47,585 nt of DNA from a virus, in the IMG/VR virus record IMGVR_UViG_3300027839_000017, positions 1 through 47,585 of that record; one strand, given 5' to 3'. Below, piece after piece: positions 26,601-34,982 of the stretch; positions within the stretch are counted from its first letter, which is position 1; each line of letters opens with the position of its first letter. The translations under genes were made by a program, and so were the position numbers. A model generated the notes under the pieces. The model worked only from the letters and a program-made list of their open reading frames with translations. It was not told where the DNA came from and did not search any database.

Positions 26601-28128
26601 GGTTCTGATAGGTATGCCACATCTAACACCTGAGACTATGGTAAGATTAGGAGTTGATGGAGCAAAGAAGGCAGCTGAGTTAAAGCTGGGATCTATTAAG
26701 GCAAGTTATAAGGCTGTAGCTAAATCTATTGCGGATGGGATGGAAGAGGGAGTTATCACTGCTGATGTGGGATCAAATGAAACTACACAGTTTGCTACAG
26801 GAGGAGCAATAGAAACCATGTTTAAGTTCAGAGATGTAGCTAACAAGATACAAGGGCGTTCACTATTCGAGCAGATATCTAGGGGGACTAATTTCATGCT
26901 AGGTAAGTATGGAGCCTTTGATGCCGCGCTTGCTTTAGCTGGTAAGAGGGTGATAACTAATAACCAGAGCAGGAAGAATATGGAAGCTTTCTTTGATGAG
27001 TTTGCACCAGAAGGAATAGATTGGAGAAAGAAGTATATTGAGGAAGGTAAGGGGATAATCCCCCAAGAAGACCTAGAGCATATAGCTGCAAGGTATGTAG
27101 AGACGACGCAGGGAACATATGATCATAGAGGCTTACCTGCATGGGCTACAAGTAAAGGTATCTCTCCTTTCATTGGTCTCCAAAGGTGGGGGCTAGAGAG
27201 ATCTATTACTGCTAATAGGACTATCATTAAACCTATGAAAGATGGTAATTATATGAGAGCCTTTATGACTCTAGCAGGAGCAGCAGGCTTAACTCCTATA
27301 CTAGAGGTAGGGATAGAAGCCTTGAATGGAGGTAGAAGATTAGCTCATGCTAAGTGGAGAGAGATCTATGCAGCAGCTATGGATGGGGATAATGAGGAGC
27401 CTATTGCAGATGAAGTATTCTATAGAGTAACATCTCAGTTAGCCCTGGCCTCACAGTTTGGTATCCAGATGGATATCATAAACAACATAGTGAGTGCTAG
27501 GCAGACAGGTAGGGTTATGCCTGTTGTATCAGATACCTTGCTAGGGTATAAGGATGATGTAGGCAAAGAGGTGATGACAATGCTTATCAATATGTCTGAA
27601 GGTAACTATGATACTGAAGGTGCTTTCATGGATGACTTTGATAGCATCTTATCTAGGATGAACCAGACAATAAGGTTAGTCAACAAGGTAATGTTTCCAG
27701 GCCAGAGAAAGATAACAAAAGAACTGAATGAGAAGAAAGAATATGCTGTGTTTAATAGGCTGTATGGGTATAATAATCCTGCTCCCCTAGCCCCTGATAT
27801 TAGGGTAAGCAATAAGATGAAGAAGGACTTCGCAAAAGAGGAGGATTTAAGCAAAGCTGCTACTATGGTTCCAGGTCTAGTAGCTAGAGCTAAGGAGAGA
27901 GCAGGAAATAATAGAGATAAGCTCAAGTCTGAGTTTAACAAACTAGACGTAGCTAATACTACTCCTGTCCCTAACCCTAGGACTAGCAGGACTCAGTTCA
28001 AGGACTTCAAAACCTTTATGAACAGTGTTCCTTTCAGAGATGATAAGGAAACAGCTGCATTGATTAAAGAGTCAAGGATAGAGAGGAGAATTAATAGCCG
28101 TAAGAACGCTATGACCCCCAACCTCTAA
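23602..28128 (+). CDS. Large internal virion/ejection protein (T7 gp16 position)
   Basis: 1508 residues, the largest protein, with a strong AAGGAGG site 6 bases before the ATG. A Gly/Ala-rich hydrophobic stretch (about 53-93) could cross a membrane. The rest is long helical, charged sequence. Size and last position in the virion arm match T7 gp16, the ejected inner-membrane channel. Unlike T7 gp16, no lytic transglycosylase motif is visible at the N-terminus. Its stop TAA overlaps the stop of the convergent helicase gene. Confidence 0.75.
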   Translation: MATLNDKQREGLRRLGIDPDNAQVTPPSERSGVGNTVEDMGFAALNATIPTAGGFAGAGLGMAAGAMTGPFAPVAIPAFGLIGGLGLGFGTAKAQEAILPHIPGGQDFQNKVVSSRETSPNATFAAEFIPEIVGMRPSVRNVGKLLKGVKNFITPKKKLSDLEKDALMQAAIGGTVEAGVELGAQSLQGEGLDLGKVSFASLIGGGISGAGRGNFIKSADDIPLTPETNIPKNENVKGGVDIATTGGIPIPLGVNRPTIRNRELESLSDKQFEDMQAKNDVALGLKEEELDLREFSRKENIELAILQDEFSAIELEHYRRQQSFSSPEEIAQNVRLILSEGDRADKLKVRVGLEELKKKGVTLEQAFGASLDVFEGIAPELFKGELTKLKEFLSVKNENAITTDDVNPSSVVNNPRAVQPVMFSKLDSAEGGVHDQIPTQGGEVIVRPETVVAENIANTDPVLAESVARDNYLSDMEVGAMAPLDVEGIKSYTSANPFTSGKPLTVRDRLVNRVTKPDSNTQHLIDKGVEAWDGGGKTLDDFKDILGKDGDVIGNRIPLPVLHKVVKNMAREVEDVEDLVLPPPINSGPGNPRDLITKAIGAVGHFMSPTIEKVRRTGPVGEYMAPKFTQAIRDERKIFGKNSTPFLREVARYKRAYRITQLKGLAKMTTLNNASLPKRLKTKLDEVGQVLSDEIDAGLGGSKIKLDAEQKVLYDSFRESMLKYRKYQNEDVGLGIKETVDVDGKKVKTARFGSEDPTFYPQGLTREALNDLTLVKRFRGASAEDRRTARGIEYVKHVRPKLEALDIEAVTLGKKKKLKTSAQLDAAAESAWVKYRDSFGSLESGNKASGFGPLDKPGGLGIPPSWRNKDIVIANERYGRRAAKRLAFAKNIELDPVMRKALGIKGDLFTVNPNRGAEGEPDFLKRSQKQVYSQGEQVPRPGGGFHKMEGSQTMGSDVSDFMVEMEGKDSSNNLFFEAISGGVKSLIMGFATGGRDLANMVLIGMPHLTPETMVRLGVDGAKKAAELKLGSIKASYKAVAKSIADGMEEGVITADVGSNETTQFATGGAIETMFKFRDVANKIQGRSLFEQISRGTNFMLGKYGAFDAALALAGKRVITNNQSRKNMEAFFDEFAPEGIDWRKKYIEEGKGIIPQEDLEHIAARYVETTQGTYDHRGLPAWATSKGISPFIGLQRWGLERSITANRTIIKPMKDGNYMRAFMTLAGAAGLTPILEVGIEALNGGRRLAHAKWREIYAAAMDGDNEEPIADEVFYRVTSQLALASQFGIQMDIINNIVSARQTGRVMPVVSDTLLGYKDDVGKEVMTMLINMSEGNYDTEGAFMDDFDSILSRMNQTIRLVNKVMFPGQRKITKELNEKKEYAVFNRLYGYNNPAPLAPDIRVSNKMKKDFAKEEDLSKAATMVPGLVARAKERAGNNRDKLKSEFNKLDVANTTPVPNPRTSRTQFKDFKTFMNSVPFRDDKETAALIKESRIERRINSRKNAMTPNL

Positions 28129-29516
28129 CCGATAGCATTCTTCAATGCCTGCTTGACATTAATAGCTAGCACCTTATACCCGTCAACGACTCCTTTATTC
28201 CTAAGGATCTTGGCGGGTTTTATTATGCCCATTTGCTGTAACAGGTTTTTCACATCCATAGATCCTTTCCCATCTGTGTATCTTTGTAAGGAACTAAAGA
28301 GTTCACTGAAGGTTAGGTGAAGCTCTGATGCACCTGACTCATCCATCTCTTTATTGAACTCCCTTAGTATATCTGTCTTGACCTTATCTATGATATCTCG
28401 CAAGGCTTCCATGAATGGGATAGCCATTCTCTTCTCTGCATGTCGTAGGATATTAGAGGCTCTAACGAAGTGGTGGTATTCTACGAAAGGAGTAGATGGA
28501 TCTTCTGATAGCTTAAGGATCTGAGCCAGTGGCCAGTGGTGTCGCTTCCTCCTCTTAAAGTATTCGCGCAGATGTGGGTTATTGTTCTTGTGGTTTATGA
28601 ATTCCTTCTTATGTAAAGCCTCGACCTGTTCACATACCTCCTCGGTTACGTATAGCATACGGGAGTTCATAGCTACATAGTGTAGCCACTTAGCAAACTC
28701 TTCGAAGAACAGATCCTCTTTCTCTGAGCGAGAGTGGAAGTAAGGGTCAGCTTGGAGTGCTCCGTTAAGGATAACGAAACGAGATAACAAGCCTTCATCA
28801 GCGGAGGTAGTCTTAGCTATTCTTCCGAACCAACTAGGTGTGGCTGCTCCTATAAGGGATACGCAACTATGGTCTACGTCTACTGAGGATCTAGAGATAC
28901 GGCGAGAGGAGAAGGAACCTCCATCAAAGCACTGGTTAAAGACACCAGAGATATCATCGTTACGATTACCATAGCAACTACCCATCTCGTTGACGATGAG
29001 AGTGCCTATACTTACCTTGCGATTTACCGGGACTAGGAGTCCGCCCTTCTCATTAGATCGGTATTTCCATTTGATCTCCTGCTCGCAGTCCTTAGCTAGA
29101 TGTTTGATCATAGCCTCAGGAGTCATATCTTCTGGAAGGATGTTAGTCTTACAGTCTCTAGGCATATCACCTGAGAGTTTCTCTACGTATTTATTAGCTC
29201 TCTTAAAGAACTTAGGTAAGTGTTTAATTGCATTGGTCTTACCAGAACCAGACTCACCTACTATCATGACGAACAAGTTCATCTCCATCGTGTCTACTTT
29301 CTTAACCAGCCTGTTCTTATCTTTATTGTCTGGTTTGAGTGGATTGAGATCATTCTCATATATGGCTCCGATGCCATACTTGCCTGTCCCTGCTGTAAGG
29401 ATAGAGAAGTAGAAACCCCAATCAATGTATTCAGGTGCTACGTTAGTGTTACGCATGAATGCGCGGTATTTGTTAAGAAGCTCGTCCCTCTCATACCTGA
29501 TCTTCTCGTTTGCCAT
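28125..29516 (-). CDS. DUF3987-type replicative helicase/ATPase
   Basis: 463 residues. Walker A is GESGSGKT (87-94, K93); a downstream segment IGTLIVNEMGS gives a Walker B-like strand, and FNQCFDGGSFSSRR and VSLIGAATP follow, typical of DUF3987/YfjI proteins that act as phage replicative helicases. It would unwind DNA at the fork with the family A polymerase. Last gene of the minus arm. No separate primase is recognised, so priming may be carried by this protein or by the host. Confidence 0.8.
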   Translation of the reverse strand: MANEKIRYERDELLNKYRAFMRNTNVAPEYIDWGFYFSILTAGTGKYGIGAIYENDLNPLKPDNKDKNRLVKKVDTMEMNLFVMIVGESGSGKTNAIKHLPKFFKRANKYVEKLSGDMPRDCKTNILPEDMTPEAMIKHLAKDCEQEIKWKYRSNEKGGLLVPVNRKVSIGTLIVNEMGSCYGNRNDDISGVFNQCFDGGSFSSRRISRSSVDVDHSCVSLIGAATPSWFGRIAKTTSADEGLLSRFVILNGALQADPYFHSRSEKEDLFFEEFAKWLHYVAMNSRMLYVTEEVCEQVEALHKKEFINHKNNNPHLREYFKRRKRHHWPLAQILKLSEDPSTPFVEYHHFVRASNILRHAEKRMAIPFMEALRDIIDKVKTDILREFNKEMDESGASELHLTFSELFSSLQRYTDGKGSMDVKNLLQQMGIIKPAKILRNKGVVDGYKVLAINVKQALKNAIG

Positions 29517-29535
29517 GATAGTAAGTGTGAGTGTG

Positions 29536-29751
29536 TTACTGCTTATGTGATCGTTCTAGTATCTCCGCGCTGAGTTCCTGGAAGTAAGTCTGTGCAGGTC
29601 CTCTAGCTGTGAATGGTATCCTTTGGAGATAGGAATGATCGTGGGTTGTGAGGTCCACGAAGTAAGTATAGACTCCATTCCAATGCCTGTCAGTGATAGT
29701 TACCCTCCAGTCTGCTAGGTTAGGTATGTGTTTGGGTAGGTGAGAGATCAT
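29536..29751 (-). CDS. Hypothetical protein
   Basis: 71 residues, with aromatic and His-rich beta segments (WRVTITDRHWNGVYTYFVDL, then THDHSYLQRIPF). No family recognised. Overlaps the next upstream gene by ATGA at 29748-29751. Confidence 0.6.
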   Translation of the reverse strand: MISHLPKHIPNLADWRVTITDRHWNGVYTYFVDLTTHDHSYLQRIPFTARGPAQTYFQELSAEILERSHKQ

Positions 29752-29870
29752 TTACCTAACAACCTAACCTTCAACGCTGCCACTAACTCATTGTATAGAG
29801 TAGTAGGAGTAGGTATCTCATCATACTCTTTAGTTAAAAGAGGGATAGCTACCCCCTCCTTATCCTTCAT
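29748..29870 (-). CDS. 40-residue mini-gene
   Basis: Begins MKDKEGVAIPLLTKEYDEIP and ends in LKVRLLGK. Short, but its start overlaps the end of the DUF3820-like gene by 11 bases and its stop forms an ATGA overlap with the next gene, filling the gap exactly as other genes here do. Function unknown. Confidence 0.6.
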   Translation of the reverse strand: MKDKEGVAIPLLTKEYDEIPTPTTLYNELVAALKVRLLGK

Positions 29871-30105
29871 CACTACCTCGACTGTTATTCTTTTCATTCT
29901 CTTCCTTCAACCTATCTTGATTCCTTCTAATGTAATCTATGATAGCTAGATTACCTGTGACTGCATGATCGAAAGTATCCCATATCCATTTAAGATAATC
30001 AGCAGGGACAGAGGATAACCTTGTTCCTTTATACTTTCCGAAAGGCATAACCTGGCTGTCTAGCATAGGCATAAACTTTACCTCCTTACTATCTTGTGTC
30101 TTCAC
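29860..30105 (-). CDS. DUF3820-like protein
   Basis: 81 residues. The core VMPFGKYKGTRLSSVPADYL followed by KWIWD is the hallmark of the DUF3820 family, small proteins of uncertain role found in phages and bacteria, sometimes fused to exonuclease domains. Start is GTG in a GTGA overlap (30102-30105) with GGAGG about 8 bases upstream; an internal ATG 12 codons in is possible. Confidence 0.78.
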   Translation of the reverse strand: MKTQDSKEVKFMPMLDSQVMPFGKYKGTRLSSVPADYLKWIWDTFDHAVTGNLAIIDYIRRNQDRLKEENEKNNSRGSDEG

Positions 30106-30299
30106 TCTGCCTCCAATTCCCAGGACTTGAATCCCTTACTGCTACCTTCATCTCCATCTAACTTAACGAACACATTGCCTAGAGGAGAGTTGACTGTAAC
30201 TATACCTCTCTCGCAATCAGCGTGGTCCTTACTTCCATGTGCATGTTGTGGGATGAAGATCACTCTATCCCCTGCGTGGTGTTTAATTCTCTTGCTCAT
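30102..30299 (-). CDS. Hypothetical SH3-like small protein
   Basis: 65 residues, with a beta-barrel-like pattern (GDRVIFIPQHAHGS, GIVTVNSPLGNVFVKLDGD), as in small KOW/SH3-type folds. Overlaps both neighbours by 4 bases. Role unknown. Confidence 0.62.
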   Translation of the reverse strand: MSKRIKHHAGDRVIFIPQHAHGSKDHADCERGIVTVNSPLGNVFVKLDGDEGSSKGFKSWELEAE

Positions 30300-30661
30300 C
30301 TTGGTTCTTTTAATAGTGCAGTTAATCTATCAGCCATACTTAGCGCTGTTAGAGGAGTAGAACATTCTATATCTACAACCTCCCTCTCTAACACACCCTT
30401 AAGTTGGACTGTTGTGCTTTTATCTTTGAGGAATACCCAAGGGCCTTCATCACTTCTAACCCTACTAGGAACATCTACATCATTCCCATAATCTATCTCC
30501 TTCCCACATTGGATACAGAATTTAAACCTCTTACCTGCGTGTGGTTGAGAGAGGACTTGGGTAGGCTCTGTCGGATCATCTGGACTAGGGTTACAAGTTG
30601 TGCGATAGGTATAATCATACAACCCTTGGAAGCTCTTATCCCATTTACATTTATCTTTCAT
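30296..30661 (-). CDS. Hypothetical zinc-ribbon protein
   Basis: 121 residues. A likely zinc site is formed by C5, C23 and a CIQC pair (FCIQCGKEIDYG). Zinc ribbons of this type are common in small phage proteins of unknown role. Overlaps neighbours by ATGA on both sides. Confidence 0.65.
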   Translation of the reverse strand: MKDKCKWDKSFQGLYDYTYRTTCNPSPDDPTEPTQVLSQPHAGKRFKFCIQCGKEIDYGNDVDVPSRVRSDEGPWVFLKDKSTTVQLKGVLEREVVDIECSTPLTALSMADRLTALLKEPR

Positions 30662-30810
30662 AAATTCATTATCTTATTTGAATATCCAGTAATTAATACA
30701 ATGGACCAGAAGGTTAATATTCCTTCTATCCTACCGAAGACTGCTATGCTAATACTTAATGCTACTGCTAGTATCACCAAGCTTAGCCATTTCTCAGACA
30801 GTGATTCCAT
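30658..30810 (-). CDS. 50-residue two-helix membrane protein
   Basis: Begins MESLSEKWLSLVILAVALSI and contains two hydrophobic stretches (about 9-25 and 30-41) joined by GRIEG. It starts 17 bases inside the end of the papain-like protease gene and ends with an ATGA overlap. Topology resembles a tiny holin or an anchor for the protease; both are guesses. Confidence 0.68.
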   Translation of the reverse strand: MESLSEKWLSLVILAVALSISIAVFGRIEGILTFWSIVLITGYSNKIMNL

Positions 30811-31519
30811 AACAGCTTTTCAATGCAAGGTTAGCATAGGTTTTGATATCCATATATCCATAGCCTCTTCTACCCCACCTAGTTCCCCAGCTATTCTTGA
30901 TGATGTAACCTTGGGGAGTATAGCCGCAGATGATGATAGCATGTCCCGGACTCATAGGAGGTTGGATCTTATAGTTAGCTAACCTCTTAGTATTAAAGGA
31001 CATGAACTGTGGATCAGGAGTGAGGTGCGTGACTAAAGGACCATGTTCATGTAGCCATGCCTTGATCTTCTTCTCTGATCTACCTACGTTGTAATAGGAT
31101 TTGATCTTATTCTTAGCTGCTTCCTTGATATAATCTGCTTGGGAAAGGTTACAGAACCTACCCATAGGCATCTGCTTCCTGGTAAGACAGCCATGCTTCT
31201 TAGCTACAGAGAGCGCGTCCTTGATATAGGTTCCGGCGGTAGTCAGTGCTGTGGTAGGCAATACCTTATAAGCATCTGATTCCTTACTACACATCCACAG
31301 GAAGTTAGGTGATAGATCCTCAAGGGTATGCCATTCCATTACACCCGTAACTGCAAAGCCTACACATGCACCAGATTGGTATTGGTTCTTCATCTTCCAA
31401 CTCCTCCTCCTAAGGTCTAGGTGAGTGGGTGCACTGTTATCTGTTAGATCGTAACGGTAATCCGTTGAAGTGTTACGGTCTTTGAATGCTGTTAGTAGTG
31501 GTTTCATTTCTTGTTTCAT
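30794..31519 (-). CDS. Papain-family (C1) cysteine protease
   Basis: 241 residues. The full catalytic set is visible: oxyanion Gln46 and nucleophile Cys52 in QYQSGACVGFA, His193 in GHAIIICGY, and Asn209 in KNSWGTRWGRRGYGYMD. The N-terminal part before the catalytic domain is only about 30 residues (starting near APTHLDLR), so the usual inhibitory propeptide and signal peptide are missing and it should act in the cytoplasm without activation. It sits in the replication operon beside the polymerase. Targets may be host proteins; unknown. Confidence 0.9.
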   Translation of the reverse strand: MKQEMKPLLTAFKDRNTSTDYRYDLTDNSAPTHLDLRRRSWKMKNQYQSGACVGFAVTGVMEWHTLEDLSPNFLWMCSKESDAYKVLPTTALTTAGTYIKDALSVAKKHGCLTRKQMPMGRFCNLSQADYIKEAAKNKIKSYYNVGRSEKKIKAWLHEHGPLVTHLTPDPQFMSFNTKRLANYKIQPPMSPGHAIIICGYTPQGYIIKNSWGTRWGRRGYGYMDIKTYANLALKSCYGITV

Positions 31520-31785
31520 GTTACTTTATATACTTTGGTTAGTTGATATCTGTCTCCGGTTAGCTCTCTCAAGTTCCAAGTCAAGCCTCTCTGTGCTAGA
31601 TCTAGGAGGAGGTCTAAGCTAGCTTGAGACTTGGCTTCCATGTATAGTTTGCAGTCACTGTTACTACAACTCGCCCATCCAGTAGTCCCTTCATCCTCTT
31701 CTGGTATCTCTATATCACCCTCCAAACATACAGGGCAATTCTCATCATGGACTAGCTGTTCATCTCCGTCTCTATTATAGCTCAT
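31516..31785 (-). CDS. Hypothetical zinc-ribbon protein
   Basis: 89 residues. A CPVC pair (about 17-20) and a second CSNSDC pair (about 41-46) make a four-Cys zinc ribbon, similar in layout to Lar-type restriction-alleviation proteins, though homology is not claimed. Overlaps the protease start by ATGA. Confidence 0.68.
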   Translation of the reverse strand: MSYNRDGDEQLVHDENCPVCLEGDIEIPEEDEGTTGWASCSNSDCKLYMEAKSQASLDLLLDLAQRGLTWNLRELTGDRYQLTKVYKVT

Positions 31786-32014
31786 CTATTATCTCCTTCT
31801 GTTCTATTACTCTTCTCTGTGCCCATTCCCTAATCATCTTCAACAGCTCTATGTTAATGAAGTCAGGGTTAACTGGTATATCGTCAAACCTAATATAGAT
31901 CTTAGGATGGACCATGTTACTGTGGCACTTACTATATTGTAAGAGGTGTTCTAGTTCGACCAGGATCTTAGTCTCGATCTCTAGCTTAGTTGGTATGTAT
32001 GCGTTGTTGCTCAT
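31775..32014 (-). CDS. Hypothetical protein downstream of polymerase
   Basis: 79 residues from ATG at 32014 (MSNNAYIPTKLEIE), chosen because it forms an ATGA overlap with the polymerase stop (32011-32014); an in-frame ATG 27 bases earlier would overlap more. Helical, with a C-terminal charged end. Not recognised. Confidence 0.62.
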   Translation of the reverse strand: MSNNAYIPTKLEIETKILVELEHLLQYSKCHSNMVHPKIYIRFDDIPVNPDFINIELLKMIREWAQRRVIEQKEIIDEL

Positions 32015-34494
32015 ATCTCTACATCCTCCAAATCTTTCCAATTATATCCGACTTGACCCTCACACCTAATTGTAAAGGTCCCATGTTTAGTTGTGAATTC
32101 CTCCTCCATATACCCCGACATCTCCTTAGCTACCATCAACTCCTTTCCTATATCACACTGTGACATCATAGAGTCATGGACGTTAACTAAGAAATCTACT
32201 GACCTCATCTTCGGGTCATGAATTACTGCATGCTCTAACCTCTGTATCCCTACGTTAGTAAGGACTCCGATGGTTGATTGAGGCACCCATGAGTAGGCAT
32301 CTCTATACATAGCATCATCGGTGGGAGCATTGAATACTCTACGATCTCCGAATAGATTGGTAAGGGTTCTGTTGATAGCAAGCTGTTGCTTAACTTCTAC
32401 ATGCCACTTAGCTATCTCAGGAAACAAAGAGTAATACATAGCGAGCATAGCCTTAGCCTCCTTAGCCGTTAGAACGATAGCGCCGTCCGTCTCCTCCATG
32501 ATGGAGTTGATAAAGGTATTGAATCCCATGCCATAGTTACTAGCGTGGCATACCTTCTTCCCGAGGTAATAATATCTCTTACCTTCCCATCCATCTGAGT
32601 CCTTGATCAGTTTCGCTAACTCTTTCCATCTCTTATGTAAGACCAACTCCTCTACCTCTACGTTCAAGAAGCCTAGAATATAATCCGCCATCTTCATATC
32701 CATTAGCTTCGCGAACTCCTTAGCGAATAGGTGCATAGCGATGAAGCTATGTGGCTTGACGCCGTTTAAGAATAGCTTACGGTAGCGTCCAGGGGGGCTG
32801 AGGTAGGCAACAACCAGGGCCTCAGCACCCGCCTGATCGACGTTCACCAGAATCTTGTTAGCATCAGGGATGAAGAACTTTCTGAGGCTCTTGGTTATGT
32901 TCTGGACGTTAGAGCCGTATCCTATAGCCGCCGTTCGCTGCTGCCCGCTGGCTAGGGTGAATTGCCGCTTGAACACCAGTAAAGCTGACGAAGCATTACG
33001 CATAGTTTTGGTGCCAGCTGGCTTTATGGATGAGGTGAACCTATCCCCATTCTTACCCCAAGCTGCGAAGTCAAGGACTCCTCTATCCTTAGCTAGCTTC
33101 CTCATAGATAACAGGCAACGGATAGCTGGTATCTTATTGGTTCTAAGCAAACGGATCAGAGTCTCTGAGTTAGTCTTCCTCTTCACATACTTCTTACCTA
33201 GCCCCTTAAAGTCGAATAGGTATTCACCTACTTGGAGAGGAGAGTTGGCGTTGAGATCATAGCCTACTAGGATGTTAAGGATACGCTGTTGCTGTGTGTA
33301 TAGGCGGTCGAGTCGTTCCCTCTCCTTAGTTAATCCTGCCCGATCTACCTTTATTCCATGCAGCGCGGAGAACAGGAATGGGCGGATGAACGAGTTCCCT
33401 CTAACCACTGACTCCCTTAACTCCTTATCCTTACCTAGCACCACCTCTTGAGCTTCATAGATCCAAGCAGTAGTCTCTACATCCTTAGCATTATAATCCC
33501 ACAACTGTGTCTGTTGCCAATGGTTATGAGGTTCGAAACATCCCTCATCTTTGTGATATGGTAGGTCTAGGTAATGGGATATGCAATGACCTAAAGATTT
33601 CTCTGACTCAACTGACATCCTATGTTGAGCTATCATCGTATCATACATCCTCAACGGAGGAGATAGCTTGAACCTCCAGGCTAAGATGAAGAAGTCAAAG
33701 GAACCATTGTGTGCTATCCATCTATTCTCATCAAAGGCTTTCTGTAATACCTTGAAGAAGATACGGTAGTCCTCTTCTGAGAACATGATAGCCTTATCGT
33801 AGAGAGAGATAGGGATGACGAAGACTTCTCTAGTAGACATCCTTCCGATAGATAGGACAGTGATACCGTAGTTGATAGTAGTCTCTATGTCTATCACCCA
33901 GTCCTCGTTGATAGAGGAGTGAAGGATCTTAGTTACTAAGGAGATCTGCGCAGGGTTATGGTGTGTGAAGGGGGCAGGTTTAGTGATACCTTTCTCTAGT
34001 ATCCTTAACGCTTTCTTCACATCCTGGTAGAACCAGAAGCGGAAGTTCTTTCTTTGTGTGCCTCCGTGGTTCTTCTCATCCTTATCTAGTTCATCAGATA
34101 GATTCTCTTCATCCTTTGGATACTCTCGATTCAAGAAGTCATAGGCATTTTGCGGTGCATAGGTAGGGATGTAGACTATCTTATCCTCTCCTTCATACAC
34201 GTTACCTCTAACCTCATTCATCTCTGGATCTTTCTTGCCAGGTAGGTATTTATCAATAGCGTAAGGATCACACAACACTACTACCTTAGTGCCAGGAGAG
34301 AACTTGTTATTGTATATAGTCCTGTGTTGCTCCACTGTCCTAACATCTACGTTGAAGATAAGGTAAGGGTGAAGTATCTTCTGGAACCACTCACCTCCGT
34401 AACCAGTAAGTAGACGGGACTGGTCGAACCTAGAGGGTTTAGATAAGAGGAAGGTTATACCCTTGTATAAGGGTGCTTTGAAATCCTTAGTCAT
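32011..34494 (-). CDS. Family A DNA polymerase with 3'-5' exonuclease
   Basis: 827 residues, replicating the phage genome. Exonuclease: Exo I DIET (D202, E204), Exo II HNGSFDFF, Exo III YNAKDVETT. Polymerase: motif A NVDQAGAE (D553, E558), motif B ending HASNYGMG (N653, Y654), motif C VHDS (H773, D774). The last is HDS where most family A enzymes have HDE, an unusual change. An extra about 170-residue N-terminal region precedes the exonuclease. Starts in an ATGA overlap with the upstream gene. Confidence 0.95.
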   Translation of the reverse strand: MTKDFKAPLYKGITFLLSKPSRFDQSRLLTGYGGEWFQKILHPYLIFNVDVRTVEQHRTIYNNKFSPGTKVVVLCDPYAIDKYLPGKKDPEMNEVRGNVYEGEDKIVYIPTYAPQNAYDFLNREYPKDEENLSDELDKDEKNHGGTQRKNFRFWFYQDVKKALRILEKGITKPAPFTHHNPAQISLVTKILHSSINEDWVIDIETTINYGITVLSIGRMSTREVFVIPISLYDKAIMFSEEDYRIFFKVLQKAFDENRWIAHNGSFDFFILAWRFKLSPPLRMYDTMIAQHRMSVESEKSLGHCISHYLDLPYHKDEGCFEPHNHWQQTQLWDYNAKDVETTAWIYEAQEVVLGKDKELRESVVRGNSFIRPFLFSALHGIKVDRAGLTKERERLDRLYTQQQRILNILVGYDLNANSPLQVGEYLFDFKGLGKKYVKRKTNSETLIRLLRTNKIPAIRCLLSMRKLAKDRGVLDFAAWGKNGDRFTSSIKPAGTKTMRNASSALLVFKRQFTLASGQQRTAAIGYGSNVQNITKSLRKFFIPDANKILVNVDQAGAEALVVAYLSPPGRYRKLFLNGVKPHSFIAMHLFAKEFAKLMDMKMADYILGFLNVEVEELVLHKRWKELAKLIKDSDGWEGKRYYYLGKKVCHASNYGMGFNTFINSIMEETDGAIVLTAKEAKAMLAMYYSLFPEIAKWHVEVKQQLAINRTLTNLFGDRRVFNAPTDDAMYRDAYSWVPQSTIGVLTNVGIQRLEHAVIHDPKMRSVDFLVNVHDSMMSQCDIGKELMVAKEMSGYMEEEFTTKHGTFTIRCEGQVGYNWKDLEDVEI

Positions 34495-34982
34495 ATTCCG
34501 CCGCCTCCGAAACCTTGCTTGAACAACTCCCTCATTAACTCTTCCATAGTCTTACCAGTAGCAGATACATTTGGATTATATGCTCTCTGTTGCTGCTGTT
34601 TATACTGCGCCTTGAAAGGATCTTCATATTCATATTTGCTCCAAGCACTATACTGAGGATTATAAGACCTGCTATCTATTGCTGATCTAAGTACTAAGTG
34701 ATACAACTCTTCCATAACAGTCTCCTCATTAAAGGAGTAGCAGATGAAACGCACACTTAAACTTTCTCTTCCGTCCGTTAAATGCTTAAGGAAACATTTA
34801 CATTTAAATTCTTTCCTATCTTTAAACTCTAAGGAATCTATATACCTAAGCCCTCTAGCTGAGATAGTCTTACCTACAGGAAGGATAAAAGCTACTTCCT
34901 TTCTAACTATCTTCAACAGCATCTTCTGTTCTAAGTTATACACGCTAACCTTCTTACACATCTCTATCTGTTTATCATTCAT
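34491..34982 (-). CDS. Hypothetical protein before polymerase
   Basis: 163 residues, Lys- and Tyr-rich, with a Gln/Tyr-rich region (about 115-140) and a Gly-rich end (FKQGFGGGGI). No family recognised. Translationally linked to the polymerase by ATGA and overlaps the upstream gene by 8 bases; a polymerase accessory role is possible. Confidence 0.62.
   Translation of the reverse strand: MNDKQIEMCKKVSVYNLEQKMLLKIVRKEVAFILPVGKTISARGLRYIDSLEFKDRKEFKCKCFLKHLTDGRESLSVRFICYSFNEETVMEELYHLVLRSAIDSRSYNPQYSAWSKYEYEDPFKAQYKQQQQRAYNPNVSATGKTMEELMRELFKQGFGGGGI

Noticed and set aside
30404-30982. 192-residue frame on the plus strand
   Set aside because: Antisense to the zinc-ribbon, mini membrane and papain protease genes, whose motifs are clear.
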